Origin: Bog-532 sp963805255
GTDB lineage: Bacteria > Actinomycetota > Actinomycetes > Streptosporangiales > Streptosporangiaceae
Length of the DNA: 64,000 bases
NCBI GenBank assembly: GCA_963805255.1
Contig: CAWDTK010000014.1
Span: forward strand, 62,001 to 126,000
Reading direction: 5' to 3'
Below the pieces are notes generated by a model. It searched no databases. It was not told where the DNA came from and saw only the letters and a list, made by a program, of their open reading frames with translations. Made by a program: the position numbers and the translations under genes. Below, in pieces: positions 35,233 to 43,555 of the stretch (positions within the stretch are counted from its first letter, which is position 1; each line of letters starts with the position of its first letter).

Positions 35233-35928
35233 TCAGATCAGGGTGGCGAGGGAGAGCAGGTCGCCCGCGGCCACGTCCACGCCGTCCGGGGGAGGAGGCG
35301 CCGTCCCGTCCGGGCCCCACTCCTGCGGGCGCGGGATATATCCGGTCCGCAGGCCCTCGCGGGCGGCGGCTTCAAGATCGTCGGGATGGCACGCGACCAT
35401 CAGGACCCGATCCGGAGGCACGTCGAAGTACCCGGGCGCGAGGTGGTACACCCGCGGATCCGGCTTGTAGGTCCCGGCCAGCTCGGCCGACAGGATGCAG
35501 TCGAACGGGAGGCGCGCCGCCCGGGCCAGCCTGGTCAGCAGGCCCATCCCGCCGTTGGACAGCGGGGTGAGGATATGCCGTTCCCGCAGCTTCGTGAGGC
35601 CAGGCACGGTATCCGGCCACGGCGCCAGCCGATGCCACGCCCGGACCAGCTCGTCCCGGTCCGCGCGGCCCAGCGCCCGGAGCGGCCCCTCCCCGGCGAG
35701 CTCGTCGAGCATCATGCGGTGCAGGGCGTCCAGCGACTGGAACGGCAGCTCCCCGGCCACCACCCGGCCGAGGGTGGGCCGGTATCGCGCGCGCCACCCG
35801 CTGGCCACGCCCGGCCAGTCGGCGTCGATCCCGGCCCGGCCGCCCGCCTCCTGCAGTGCGGCCGCGATGCCGGTGTGCCAGTCCACCAGCGTGCCGAACA
35901 CGTCAAACGCGATGATCTCCACGTCCAC
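35233..35928 (-). CDS. Haloacid dehalogenase, type II (HAD superfamily)
   Basis: 231 aa. HAD motif I is IIAFDVFGTLVDW with the nucleophilic Asp, motif II LTPLSNGG, motif III Lys in GTYKPDPRVY and motif IV VACHPDDLEAA. The size and the SNGG and TYKPDPR motifs are those of L-2-haloacid dehalogenases and related phosphatases. It would hydrolyse short 2-haloacids; actual substrate unknown. Single gene. 35929-36193 upstream shows no gene. Confidence 0.85.
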   Translation of the reverse strand: MDVEIIAFDVFGTLVDWHTGIAAALQEAGGRAGIDADWPGVASGWRARYRPTLGRVVAGELPFQSLDALHRMMLDELAGEGPLRALGRADRDELVRAWHRLAPWPDTVPGLTKLRERHILTPLSNGGMGLLTRLARAARLPFDCILSAELAGTYKPDPRVYHLAPGYFDVPPDRVLMVACHPDDLEAAAREGLRTGYIPRPQEWGPDGTAPPPPDGVDVAAGDLLSLATLI

Positions 35929-36193
35929 GGGGCTTTACGTTCCCCGGCATCCGGTGTCCGCAACATCGGCCCGGCCGCCGCCTCCTGGCCCGCCTCCGGT
36001 GCTCGCCGTCCAGCCCATCAGGCGGCCCGGACGGCGGGCACGCGTGTCCTGCGGGCGGATGTTCCCGGCCTGCCGGATCAGTAATTCTTAACGCCCAACG
36101 CGGCAGCGGGGACACGCTACGATTTCGCGGGAGAATACCCGGGATCATGCCGAATTCGCCCCGCCGGGCCGGCTGACCGCGGCCAGGGCCACG

Positions 36194-37192
36194 ATGAGGA
36201 GGAAGTTCGTGAGCGCCGGTGCTCCACGCCTGTCCCGACTGCTGGCTGCCGGGGTCGGCATCCTCATGACCACGGCGGGACTCGCCTGCTCGCCGGCCAA
36301 GCCGGCCGCGCTCAGCCCACCGAAAAGCACGAGCGCCGCGCCGGGTCCGAGGGCGACCTCAAGCCGGGGTTCCGCGCCGGTCACGGCGATGATCATGGGA
36401 TCGCGGTGGACGCAGGTCTGGTCCGACACGTTCAACGGTCCCGCCGGGCAGGGGGTCGACACCGCCAGCTGGCGGTACGACACCGGCCGGGGAGTGTTCG
36501 GCACCGGCGAGGTCGAGACGATGACCAGCTCACCCGCCAACGTCCACCTGGACGGGCACGGCCACCTCGATATCGTCCCGCTCCGGCAGGGAGCTTCCTG
36601 GACCTCGGGCCGGATCCAGACGGCCAGCCGGTTCGCCGCCCCGGCCGGCGGCGAGATGATGGTCACTGCGTCCATCGTGCAGCCCAACCCCGCGAACGGT
36701 ATCGGCTACTGGCCGGGCTTCTGGCTGATCGCGCCGGGTCAGTGGCCGCAGAACGGGGAGATCGACATCCTGGAAACCGTCAACGCCACCCACCAGGTCG
36801 CCGGCACCATGCACTGCGGCAGCAGGACCGGGCGGAACGCGGACGGGACGATGGGCCCCTGCCATGAGGGCACCGGCCTGACCAGCGAGCTCCGGCCGTG
36901 TCCGGACTGCCAGTCCACTTACAACACCTACAGCCTGGTCTTCGACCGGCGGGACGCCACGGACGAGTCTGTGTCCTGGTACATCGACGGTCATGATTAC
37001 TTCACCGTGCATGAGAGCCAGGTGGGTGCCCCCGCGTGGACCCACGCGATCGACCATGGTTTCTCGATCATCCTGGACGTCGCCATCGGCGGCCTGTTCC
37101 CCAACGTCCGGTGTCGGTGCGCAAGTCCCCTCGCCGAGACGACGTCGGGCGCCTCCATGGGCATCGGCTACGTGTCCGTCTACACCAGCTAG
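36194..37192 (+). CDS. Secreted GH16 family endo-beta-glucanase-like lipoprotein
   Basis: 332 aa. Signal peptide LLAAGVGILMTTAGLAC with lipobox Cys, then a Ser/Pro linker. The catalytic domain starts at SRWTQVWSDTFNGPAGQGVD. The GH16 catalytic site is NGEIDILETVN (ExDxxE, nucleophile and acid/base, near residues 188-193). GIGYWPGFWLI and SLVFDRRDATDESVSWYIDG are further family matches. It likely hydrolyses beta-1,3(1,4)-glucan outside the cell. It neighbours two glycosyltransferase genes of polysaccharide synthesis, suggesting trimming of the product. 37193-37481 holds no gene that I can support. Confidence 0.85.
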   Translation: MRRKFVSAGAPRLSRLLAAGVGILMTTAGLACSPAKPAALSPPKSTSAAPGPRATSSRGSAPVTAMIMGSRWTQVWSDTFNGPAGQGVDTASWRYDTGRGVFGTGEVETMTSSPANVHLDGHGHLDIVPLRQGASWTSGRIQTASRFAAPAGGEMMVTASIVQPNPANGIGYWPGFWLIAPGQWPQNGEIDILETVNATHQVAGTMHCGSRTGRNADGTMGPCHEGTGLTSELRPCPDCQSTYNTYSLVFDRRDATDESVSWYIDGHDYFTVHESQVGAPAWTHAIDHGFSIILDVAIGGLFPNVRCRCASPLAETTSGASMGIGYVSVYTS

Positions 37193-37481
37193 GAGCGCGC
37201 TGAATGAGTCCCATTTTCCCATGATCAATGTCGCAAAGCCGCAGGTCAGCTCCTAGCTCCTTGATCGCAAAACAGGGTTATTCAGTGGCCTCTAGCTCCG
37301 GCTCCGGCTCCCCCCGTGAGGGTGTGCCGCACGGCTGGGCCCACTCGGAGTGGGTCAACTCCAGCTCGGCGGCGCCGAGGCGGCTTCCGCGCGCTGTTCA
37401 GGGGTGATGGGGCCGGCGCGGGTTGCTGCACACGATCTCCGACGGGATCTCGCGGGGACGGAGCCTGCCCGTTGAGTCTCG

Positions 37482-39632
37482 CTAGGTTCCCGCCTTGGAG
37501 GTGACCTTTCCGGTGCCCGTTGTGCTGGCCGCCTTCTTGACCCAGACGTAGTACGACCCGGTGTGGTAGGGCGTGTTATCCGGCACCACGGCGGCCAGCC
37601 GGTAGGGCGAACTCTTCTTGAGTTCGCTGGCCAGTATGTTGCCCACCCCGGGCGTGATCGTTCCCTCGTAGGTGATGACCTGGAAGAACCCGTTCCTGAT
37701 CGCAACTTCAAAGCCGGCGTCGCCGGTCAGGGTCTGCCCCTGGGGATCGACGTAGAAGATCACGGATGTGGCGTAGAACTGGGTGGCCAGCGCGCCCGGC
37801 CGCCCCTGCAGGTAGTAGACCGGCACCTCGGGGAATTCCACCAGATAGCGGGCGCCCGGTTTGAGCTGGGGGGCGAGCACCTTGACGAGGCCGGTGGAAT
37901 TTCCCCAGCCGCCAAAGAGGATGGCCGACTGCGTCATTCCCAGCAGAATCGCCGCGCCCCAGACCGCGATGCCGAGCTGAGGGCGGCGGAAATGATCGCC
38001 CACGATCCGGGCCAGGCCAACGCCGGCCATCGGCGCGGCGAAGAACAGGCCAAAGCCGATGTGCTTGTGAAAGGACACATCGGTGTGCACGTTGGCCTGG
38101 TAGGCGGGGACCAGCAGGGCCAACCCGGTCAGGACGAGACCGAGCAGGATGCGCCGCAGCCGGCTGCCCGCCGGCGTGGTCTCCTCGTCCTGACCGGTCC
38201 GGGCTCGCCAGGCGTACGCGATCGTGCCGATGACCGCCACGCCGAACTGGAGACCGCCCCACTTCACGCTCTCCCACAAGATCGTGCTGAGCGGCGTGTT
38301 CCCCTGGGCGCGGCCGGTCGTGGTCTGCTGCAGCGCCTGTATGTACGAGTGGCCGCCCCAGCGCACAGCGCCGTAGAGTAGTCCAGCGACCGCAACGCCG
38401 AAGATCACCGGGTACACGAAGGCGCGGCGCCGGTGGTACGGCCAGGCGGTCAGGACCGGCAGGACCGCGATGGTGGGGACGAACATCAGGCCCGCGTATT
38501 TCGTCGCCACCGCGAGCGCGACCACGGGCGCGGCGAGCAGGAAAAGCGGCCAGCGCGACACGGCCGTCCGCACCATGATCCACGCGGCCAGAGCCAGCAG
38601 GAACAGGCAGCTCGCGTCGAAGGTGGCGAAGTTTCCCAGGAAGGTCACCGACGCGGTGACCGAGAACAGCAAAGCCGCGCAAATCGCCACCCGCTCGTTG
38701 AAGAGCCGGCGGCTGATCGCGTAGAGCAGCGCCGTGGTGGCCAGCATCTCCAGCAGGCTCACGGCCCTCGCGGCCGCGAGTCCGCCCACGCTGTTGGCGG
38801 CAGCGCCCAGCACCGGATAGAGAACGGGCGACCCGGAAAAGTACGACGCGAAGTTGATCGGCAGCGGTGCGCCGTGGAACAAGTGGGCGATTTCCAGGCG
38901 GCCAGCGTAGAGGTACTGTGCCTCGTCCTCGAACGCCGTGTTGCGCAGCCGGAGTGACAGCACGGCCTGCATCATCAAGATGGCCAGCAGGATCACGCGG
39001 CTGATCCACTTCCGCCGCTGGCCCGGCCGGCCGGGCTGTTCCGGCCGGGCTGGATCGGCCACGGACAGCGGCGTGGCGTGGGCCGGCATGATCGAGATCG
39101 GCTCTCCGCCGGCTGCGGCCGGCGAGTCATCCGTCTCTGTCGCGCTGGCGCTGGCCGGGGCCGCTTTCTTCGCGTTCACGACGCGCTGGCCGCCCGGCGC
39201 GCCCGGCCGGGGCCTGAGCTTCGGCAACATCACCGTCTCGGCCGCCGACACTAGCTCCGGGCGCTTGTAGGTCGCCGAAGGACCGGCCCGGCCCGGCGAA
39301 ACATCGTTGTCCTTCGCGGGCGCCGCAGGCGGGTCTGGCCGGGGGGCTGCTGGCTGGGGCCGGGTGGGGTGCGGGTCTGGCCGGGGGGCTGCTGGCTGGG
39401 GCCGGGTGGGGTGCGGGTCTGGCCGGGGGGCTGCTGGCTGGGGCCGGGTGGGGTGCGGGTCTGGCCGGGGGGCTGCTGGCTGGGGCCGGGTGGGGTGCGG
39501 GTCTGGCCGGGGGGCTGCTGGCTGGGGCCGGGTGGGGTGCGGGTCCTGCCCGGCCACGGCCTCGACCGGAGCCGGTTTAGCTTTTGTAAACCAGTCCGAC
39601 CATTGGTACTGGTTCTTGTCTGTTACATCCAT
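37482..39632 (-). CDS. GT-C type membrane glycosyltransferase (ArnT/PMT-like) with repetitive N-terminus
   Basis: 716 aa. The cytoplasmic N-terminus has five identical 14-residue units (DPHPTRPQPAAPRP) and a basic/Pro region. About 10-12 membrane helices start at ISRVILLAILMMQAVLSLRL. The first loop carries the acidic motif RNTAFEDEAQYLYAGRLE, the usual catalytic/metal site of GT-C enzymes that use lipid-linked sugars. FATFDASCLFLLALAAW and AVATKYAGLMFVPTIAVLPV are typical. The C-terminal extracellular part (YLVEFPEVPVYYLQGRPG) may bind acceptor. Same strand as the GT2 gene upstream (115-bp gap), so probably one exopolysaccharide operon. Confidence 0.8.
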   Translation of the reverse strand: MDVTDKNQYQWSDWFTKAKPAPVEAVAGQDPHPTRPQPAAPRPDPHPTRPQPAAPRPDPHPTRPQPAAPRPDPHPTRPQPAAPRPDPHPTRPQPAAPRPDPPAAPAKDNDVSPGRAGPSATYKRPELVSAAETVMLPKLRPRPGAPGGQRVVNAKKAAPASASATETDDSPAAAGGEPISIMPAHATPLSVADPARPEQPGRPGQRRKWISRVILLAILMMQAVLSLRLRNTAFEDEAQYLYAGRLEIAHLFHGAPLPINFASYFSGSPVLYPVLGAAANSVGGLAAARAVSLLEMLATTALLYAISRRLFNERVAICAALLFSVTASVTFLGNFATFDASCLFLLALAAWIMVRTAVSRWPLFLLAAPVVALAVATKYAGLMFVPTIAVLPVLTAWPYHRRRAFVYPVIFGVAVAGLLYGAVRWGGHSYIQALQQTTTGRAQGNTPLSTILWESVKWGGLQFGVAVIGTIAYAWRARTGQDEETTPAGSRLRRILLGLVLTGLALLVPAYQANVHTDVSFHKHIGFGLFFAAPMAGVGLARIVGDHFRRPQLGIAVWGAAILLGMTQSAILFGGWGNSTGLVKVLAPQLKPGARYLVEFPEVPVYYLQGRPGALATQFYATSVIFYVDPQGQTLTGDAGFEVAIRNGFFQVITYEGTITPGVGNILASELKKSSPYRLAAVVPDNTPYHTGSYYVWVKKAASTTGTGKVTSKAGT
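39331..39540. repeat. Five perfect 42-bp tandem repeats in the GT-C gene
   Basis: Units start at 39331, 39373, 39415, 39457 and 39499, each beginning GGGTCTGGCCGGGGGGCTGC. They are identical over five copies and in frame, so copy number can change without disrupting the protein. A partial sixth unit follows at 39541. Confidence 0.95.
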
Positions 39633-39747
39633 GGATGGCGCTGTCCCCCGGATGCCACCTGCTCGCCGCCCGGCCCGTACCGGGCGTCGCGGCGGAGTTC
39701 TGGCCCGCCGCGCGATGCAGATTCCTCGTTGTCATCGCGGCTCTGGC

Positions 39748-41565
39748 TCACGTGTGCGCATCCATCACCGGCTGGATGACGACCCGGGCCGCGATCATCA
39801 GCTCGAACGCGCCGAGGACGAACACGATGATGAAGTTGGCCGGGTTCATGGTCACCATGCGCCAGAAGGCCAGACCGGTCCAGAGCGCGCTGCTCCCGAC
39901 GCTCCACAGCAGGAAACAGACCCAGAAGCGGCGCCTGCCGTCCTGCTTCTTCTTGTCTCCGCCGGACGGCTTCCAGCCGAGCCGCCTGCCGCGGATCGCG
40001 TCCCAGTACGCGAAGACGTGCGCCCAGCCCGAAATCAGCTTAACCGACCACGCCTCAAGGCGGTACGGGGCGTGATGCCACAGCGGATAGATCACCCCGG
40101 AATACAGCAGGACCGGAACGATGAAGATCATATTCTTGAACTGCAGCACGTTGGGCAGGAGTGCTAGCAGCAGAATTGTCAGCGCAGGAATGATGAATGT
40201 GAAAAGCGCGGTGTAAATGTAGTAGACGAACCCGGAGAGGTAGCACATCCGGGTGTAGAACTTGAGCTTGGCTCGCCAGAACGTACCGCCGAAGAGCAGC
40301 CCGACCGTGCCGGAGCACCAGCGGTACTGCTGATTGAGGAAGGCGAGCACATTGTCCGGGCAGTTCCCGGTCGAAACGGCGATGGGCAGGTAGCGAAGTT
40401 TCCAGCCGAGCCGGTGCAGGTCGAACCCGGTGCGCACGTCCTCGGAATGTTCCGCGAGCGTCATGCCCGCGTTGTCCGCCAGTGCGGCCCGGCGGTAAAT
40501 GGCGCAGCTGCCGACGCAGATGGCGCCGTTTTTCTCCGCTCGCGCCGTCTGGATGGACCGGTAGAACAATTCCTGGACGGCGCCGGCGCCCCGTTCGACC
40601 CAGGTCTGGTTGTCCTCGACCCGGAAGAACTGGGGGGTCTGCACGATGCCGGTGTCCGGGTCCGCCTCCATGTGCGGGAGGGTCTCGTCGAGCAGGTCGT
40701 AGCGCGGCGCGAAGTCGGCGTCGAGCAGCAGGATGTAGTCGCCGTTGGAGACCTCGTAGCCCCACAGCAGGTTGCCCGACTTCTTGAACCAGCCGCGGTT
40801 GGGCCTGGTCGCGTAGGCGAAGCCGAAGTCGCGGGCCATCGCCTTCAGTTGCGGGCTGGCCGAGTCGTCGAGCACGTAGGCCGTGACCGTCCCCTGGTAG
40901 TACTCGCTCATCAGGGCCACGTAGTGCCAGGTGTTACGGAGCACATCGACTGGCTCGCCGCACACCGGCAGGAAGACGTCGACCGACGGATACTGCTCAG
41001 GCTTCCAGGAGCGCACCAGCCGGCGGTGCCCCCGGAAATCGAATCCGCGGCTCAGACCGTCCGTGAGCAGGGGCAACGCCAGGAACAGCATTCCCATGAC
41101 GATGAACGGGACGTAGAACCGGAACCACTGGTACTGCAGCATGAGCCGCAACTGGCTGAACAGCAGCAGGGGGAAGCTGGTTAGCGAGCCGGCGGTCAGC
41201 AGCCACGAGCGACGGCGTATATAGCTGTGCTTCTCGCGGTCATCGGGCGGAACCGGAAGGACCGAGCCGCCGGGTTTGGTGGCCGCGGGTGTGGTGAACC
41301 GGGGGGCACGCGAAGGAGCGGCGGCTGCGGTCGCTGCCGCCGGGACCGGGGCGATCACCGGGGCCGGCATGGCGGCCGGCGGCACCGTGGCTGCGGCGGC
41401 CGCGTGCCGGCCCTCTCGGTGGGGACGCGTCCTCCCCTGCCCGCGCCGCTTGCGGTGCGCCGGCTCCGTCCGCGGCAGGGCCAGGGGGCGGGTGGCGTAG
41501 GCCGGCAGGTTCGCCTGCCGTGTGCCGGTGCCGGTTTCTGGCCGCCTCTCGACGACGTTCGTCAC
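39748..41565 (-). CDS. Cellulose-synthase-like family 2 glycosyltransferase
   Basis: 605 aa. After a Pro/Ala-rich cytoplasmic N-terminus and two membrane helices comes the GT2 domain: YPSVDVFLPVCGEPVDVLRN, first Asp in AYVLDDSASPQL, DADFAPRYD (DxD), a SED motif in HSEDVRTGFDLH (base position) and QQYRWCSG (QxxRW), as in processive BcsA-type synthases. Four or more C-terminal helices follow. No PilZ domain is visible. It would polymerise a UDP-sugar, probably glucose, and export the chain. Divergent from the NAD-epimerase gene; a palindrome lies between them. Confidence 0.87.
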   Translation of the reverse strand: MTNVVERRPETGTGTRQANLPAYATRPLALPRTEPAHRKRRGQGRTRPHREGRHAAAAATVPPAAMPAPVIAPVPAAATAAAAPSRAPRFTTPAATKPGGSVLPVPPDDREKHSYIRRRSWLLTAGSLTSFPLLLFSQLRLMLQYQWFRFYVPFIVMGMLFLALPLLTDGLSRGFDFRGHRRLVRSWKPEQYPSVDVFLPVCGEPVDVLRNTWHYVALMSEYYQGTVTAYVLDDSASPQLKAMARDFGFAYATRPNRGWFKKSGNLLWGYEVSNGDYILLLDADFAPRYDLLDETLPHMEADPDTGIVQTPQFFRVEDNQTWVERGAGAVQELFYRSIQTARAEKNGAICVGSCAIYRRAALADNAGMTLAEHSEDVRTGFDLHRLGWKLRYLPIAVSTGNCPDNVLAFLNQQYRWCSGTVGLLFGGTFWRAKLKFYTRMCYLSGFVYYIYTALFTFIIPALTILLLALLPNVLQFKNMIFIVPVLLYSGVIYPLWHHAPYRLEAWSVKLISGWAHVFAYWDAIRGRRLGWKPSGGDKKKQDGRRRFWVCFLLWSVGSSALWTGLAFWRMVTMNPANFIIVFVLGAFELMIAARVVIQPVMDAHT

Positions 41566-41664
41566 AGGCCCCCCCTCTGAGCGTGTCGGCAGGCTGCATG
41601 GACGTTGAGTCTTGAATCTGGCATACGCGGGGTGGAGCCGGATATGCAGACTATGGTTTGATCA

Positions 41665-41682
41665 ATTCCCTGATCAGGGAAT
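41665..41682. promoter_or_regulatory. 18-bp perfect palindrome in the divergent exopolysaccharide promoter region
   Basis: ATTCCCTGATCAGGGAAT, 100 bp upstream of the GT2 start and 303 bp upstream of the epimerase start. The surrounding 41600-41700 stretch is AT-richer than its neighbourhood, as expected for promoters. A dimeric regulator site is likely; the regulator is not identified. The rest of 41566-41984 shows no gene. Confidence 0.65.
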
Positions 41683-41984
41683 ATTACGGCTTGTTACATA
41701 CCTGTTTCATGTCGGGTTTGCTCCCGGCTGAGGCTTCGGACATGCAGACGCGGGGGGCGCGCGGGCGCCAGAGCCGCGTGGGGAGGGCGTTCCGAAGGGA
41801 AGTATCCCGCAGATAACCCGCCAGAGACGGTGTAAACGGATTTTTGCGTTACGTCGCAAATCAGGACAGGTAACCGGAAGGATTGTGCCTTCACTGGCTG
41901 TCCGGTGCAGTGCTGGGCATCTGGGACGGGGTTCGGCTGGGAGCCGGCGAACCTGGCGCCACGATCCAGGGGAGGAGTCGATGG

Positions 41985-43361
41985 ATGGACTCTGAGCGGG
42001 AGATCATTCAGATGATGCGGGCGGCCGCGCCTCCGGGGCAGTCGAGCCTCGGCGACGCCGCGGTACGGGAACTGCAGAGTCTGACCAGATCGCTCATTAC
42101 CGCCAAGGGTGGCGCCAGCGAGGAGTACGAGCGGTTCCGGGCGATATCTGAGCGGGCCCTGTGCCTGCCCGAAGCCCTGCTGACCGAATGGCTGCACGGG
42201 GGGGTCGTGCTGGTGACCGGCGGCACCGGCTGCATCGGCTCGGCCCTGCTGGCTCAGTTCGCCCACCTGGGGCCGAGGCGCCTGGTCAGTGTGAGCCGCG
42301 GTGTCACCGATGGGCGGACGCGGCTCCCGGGCGCGGAGTACCTGCAGGCTGACATCCGGGACCGCCAGCGCCTGGACGAACTGGTCCGCGCCATCCGGCC
42401 CGATGTCATCTTCCACGTCGCCGCGCAGCGCAATCCCGGCCTGGCCGAGATCGAAGTGCACCGCACGGTGACCACCAACGTCCTGGGCACGCGCAACGTG
42501 CTGGCCGTGGCGGCCGACGCCGGTGTGCCGCAGGTGGTGTGCGCATCGACCGGCAAGGCCCTGCGGCCCTACTCGCCCGACGTGTACGCGGCCTCCAAGC
42601 GGGCCGCGGAGTGGATCGCCTCTACCAGTACGACCGGCAGCATGCGATGTTCCGCCGGGAGATTCACCCACGTCGTCGACAACTCGATTGTCGTCCAGCG
42701 GCTGCACCAGTGGGCGGAGGGCGGGATCGCCCGGCTGCACAGCACGGAGATCGCGTTTTACATCCAGTCGGCGCTCGAGTCGGCTCAGCTTCTGCTCATA
42801 GCCGGCCTCGGCGCGGTCCGCGACGCGTTCCGCGTGCACGCCATCACGGATCTCGGCTGGCCGGTGAGCCTGCTGGACATCGCGGTGGGGTGCCTGGCTG
42901 CGGCCAAGTCGGACACGCCGATCTACATCAGCGGCTACGACCGCGGCTACGAGGAGATCCCGTTCCCCGGGCTTTATGACCCGGCCACCGCGGGCGAGGT
43001 GAGCCCGCTAATGAACGCCTTCGAAGCCGCGCGGGTGACCGAAGCGCCCTGCCACATGGTCGATGCCTTCCCGCTGGAGATGCGGCCGGACCCGGAGCCG
43101 GTCAAGCTCCTGGCCGCGCTCGAGGAGGCCTGCGAGCTGACGGAGGACGCGGACGCGATCCGTGCTGCCCTGGACGAGCTGTCCTGGTCCCTGCTGGATG
43201 TCACCCTGCAGGCCGCGCCGGCCCAGGTGCTGGCCCGTTCGGCTGCGTTCGCCGATCCGCACCGGCACGGGCTCGGCCCCGGGCATCAGCGCCTGCTCGC
43301 CGCGATCAGGCGGGACGCGGGCCTCGGCGCACTAATGCCAGTGCTGGCCGGCGTCCAGTAG
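41985..43361 (+). CDS. NAD-dependent epimerase/dehydratase (polysaccharide biosynthesis, CapD-like)
   Basis: The start is the ATG at 41985 after GGGGAGGAG; an ATG at 41981 meets a stop at once. Residues about 75-330 are an extended SDR fold: VVLVTGGTGCIGSALLAQF, EYLQADIRDRQRLDELV, VIFHVAAQRNPGLAEIEVHR, TTNVLGTRNVLAVAADAGV, VCASTGKALRPYSPDVYAAS-like active-site region with YxxxK as YAASK. The C-terminal 120 residues (ACELTEDADAIRAALDELSW) are extra. It probably alters a nucleotide sugar feeding the adjacent glycosyltransferases. 458 aa. Confidence 0.8.
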   Translation: MDSEREIIQMMRAAAPPGQSSLGDAAVRELQSLTRSLITAKGGASEEYERFRAISERALCLPEALLTEWLHGGVVLVTGGTGCIGSALLAQFAHLGPRRLVSVSRGVTDGRTRLPGAEYLQADIRDRQRLDELVRAIRPDVIFHVAAQRNPGLAEIEVHRTVTTNVLGTRNVLAVAADAGVPQVVCASTGKALRPYSPDVYAASKRAAEWIASTSTTGSMRCSAGRFTHVVDNSIVVQRLHQWAEGGIARLHSTEIAFYIQSALESAQLLLIAGLGAVRDAFRVHAITDLGWPVSLLDIAVGCLAAAKSDTPIYISGYDRGYEEIPFPGLYDPATAGEVSPLMNAFEAARVTEAPCHMVDAFPLEMRPDPEPVKLLAALEEACELTEDADAIRAALDELSWSLLDVTLQAAPAQVLARSAAFADPHRHGLGPGHQRLLAAIRRDAGLGALMPVLAGVQ

Positions 43362-43555
43362 CCGGGTGCTTAACCGCCAGCGCCGCCCCGGCCGGACCGG
43401 CTGGGCCGGCCCAGAATACGAAGATCGTTTCGCACGTTTGGTCGTCGCGCGGGCGGTCAGCATTCTCAAGTAGCGGGGGATATCGCCTGTCTCCGGCACC
43501 GTGCGGGGTCGGGGCGGATTCGGGGGAGTGTGAGCGGCACGTCCGGGGGAACGGT

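Noticed and set aside
39331..39540. CRISPR array
   Set aside because: Repeats are contiguous 42-bp units without unique spacers and encode an in-frame peptide repeat.
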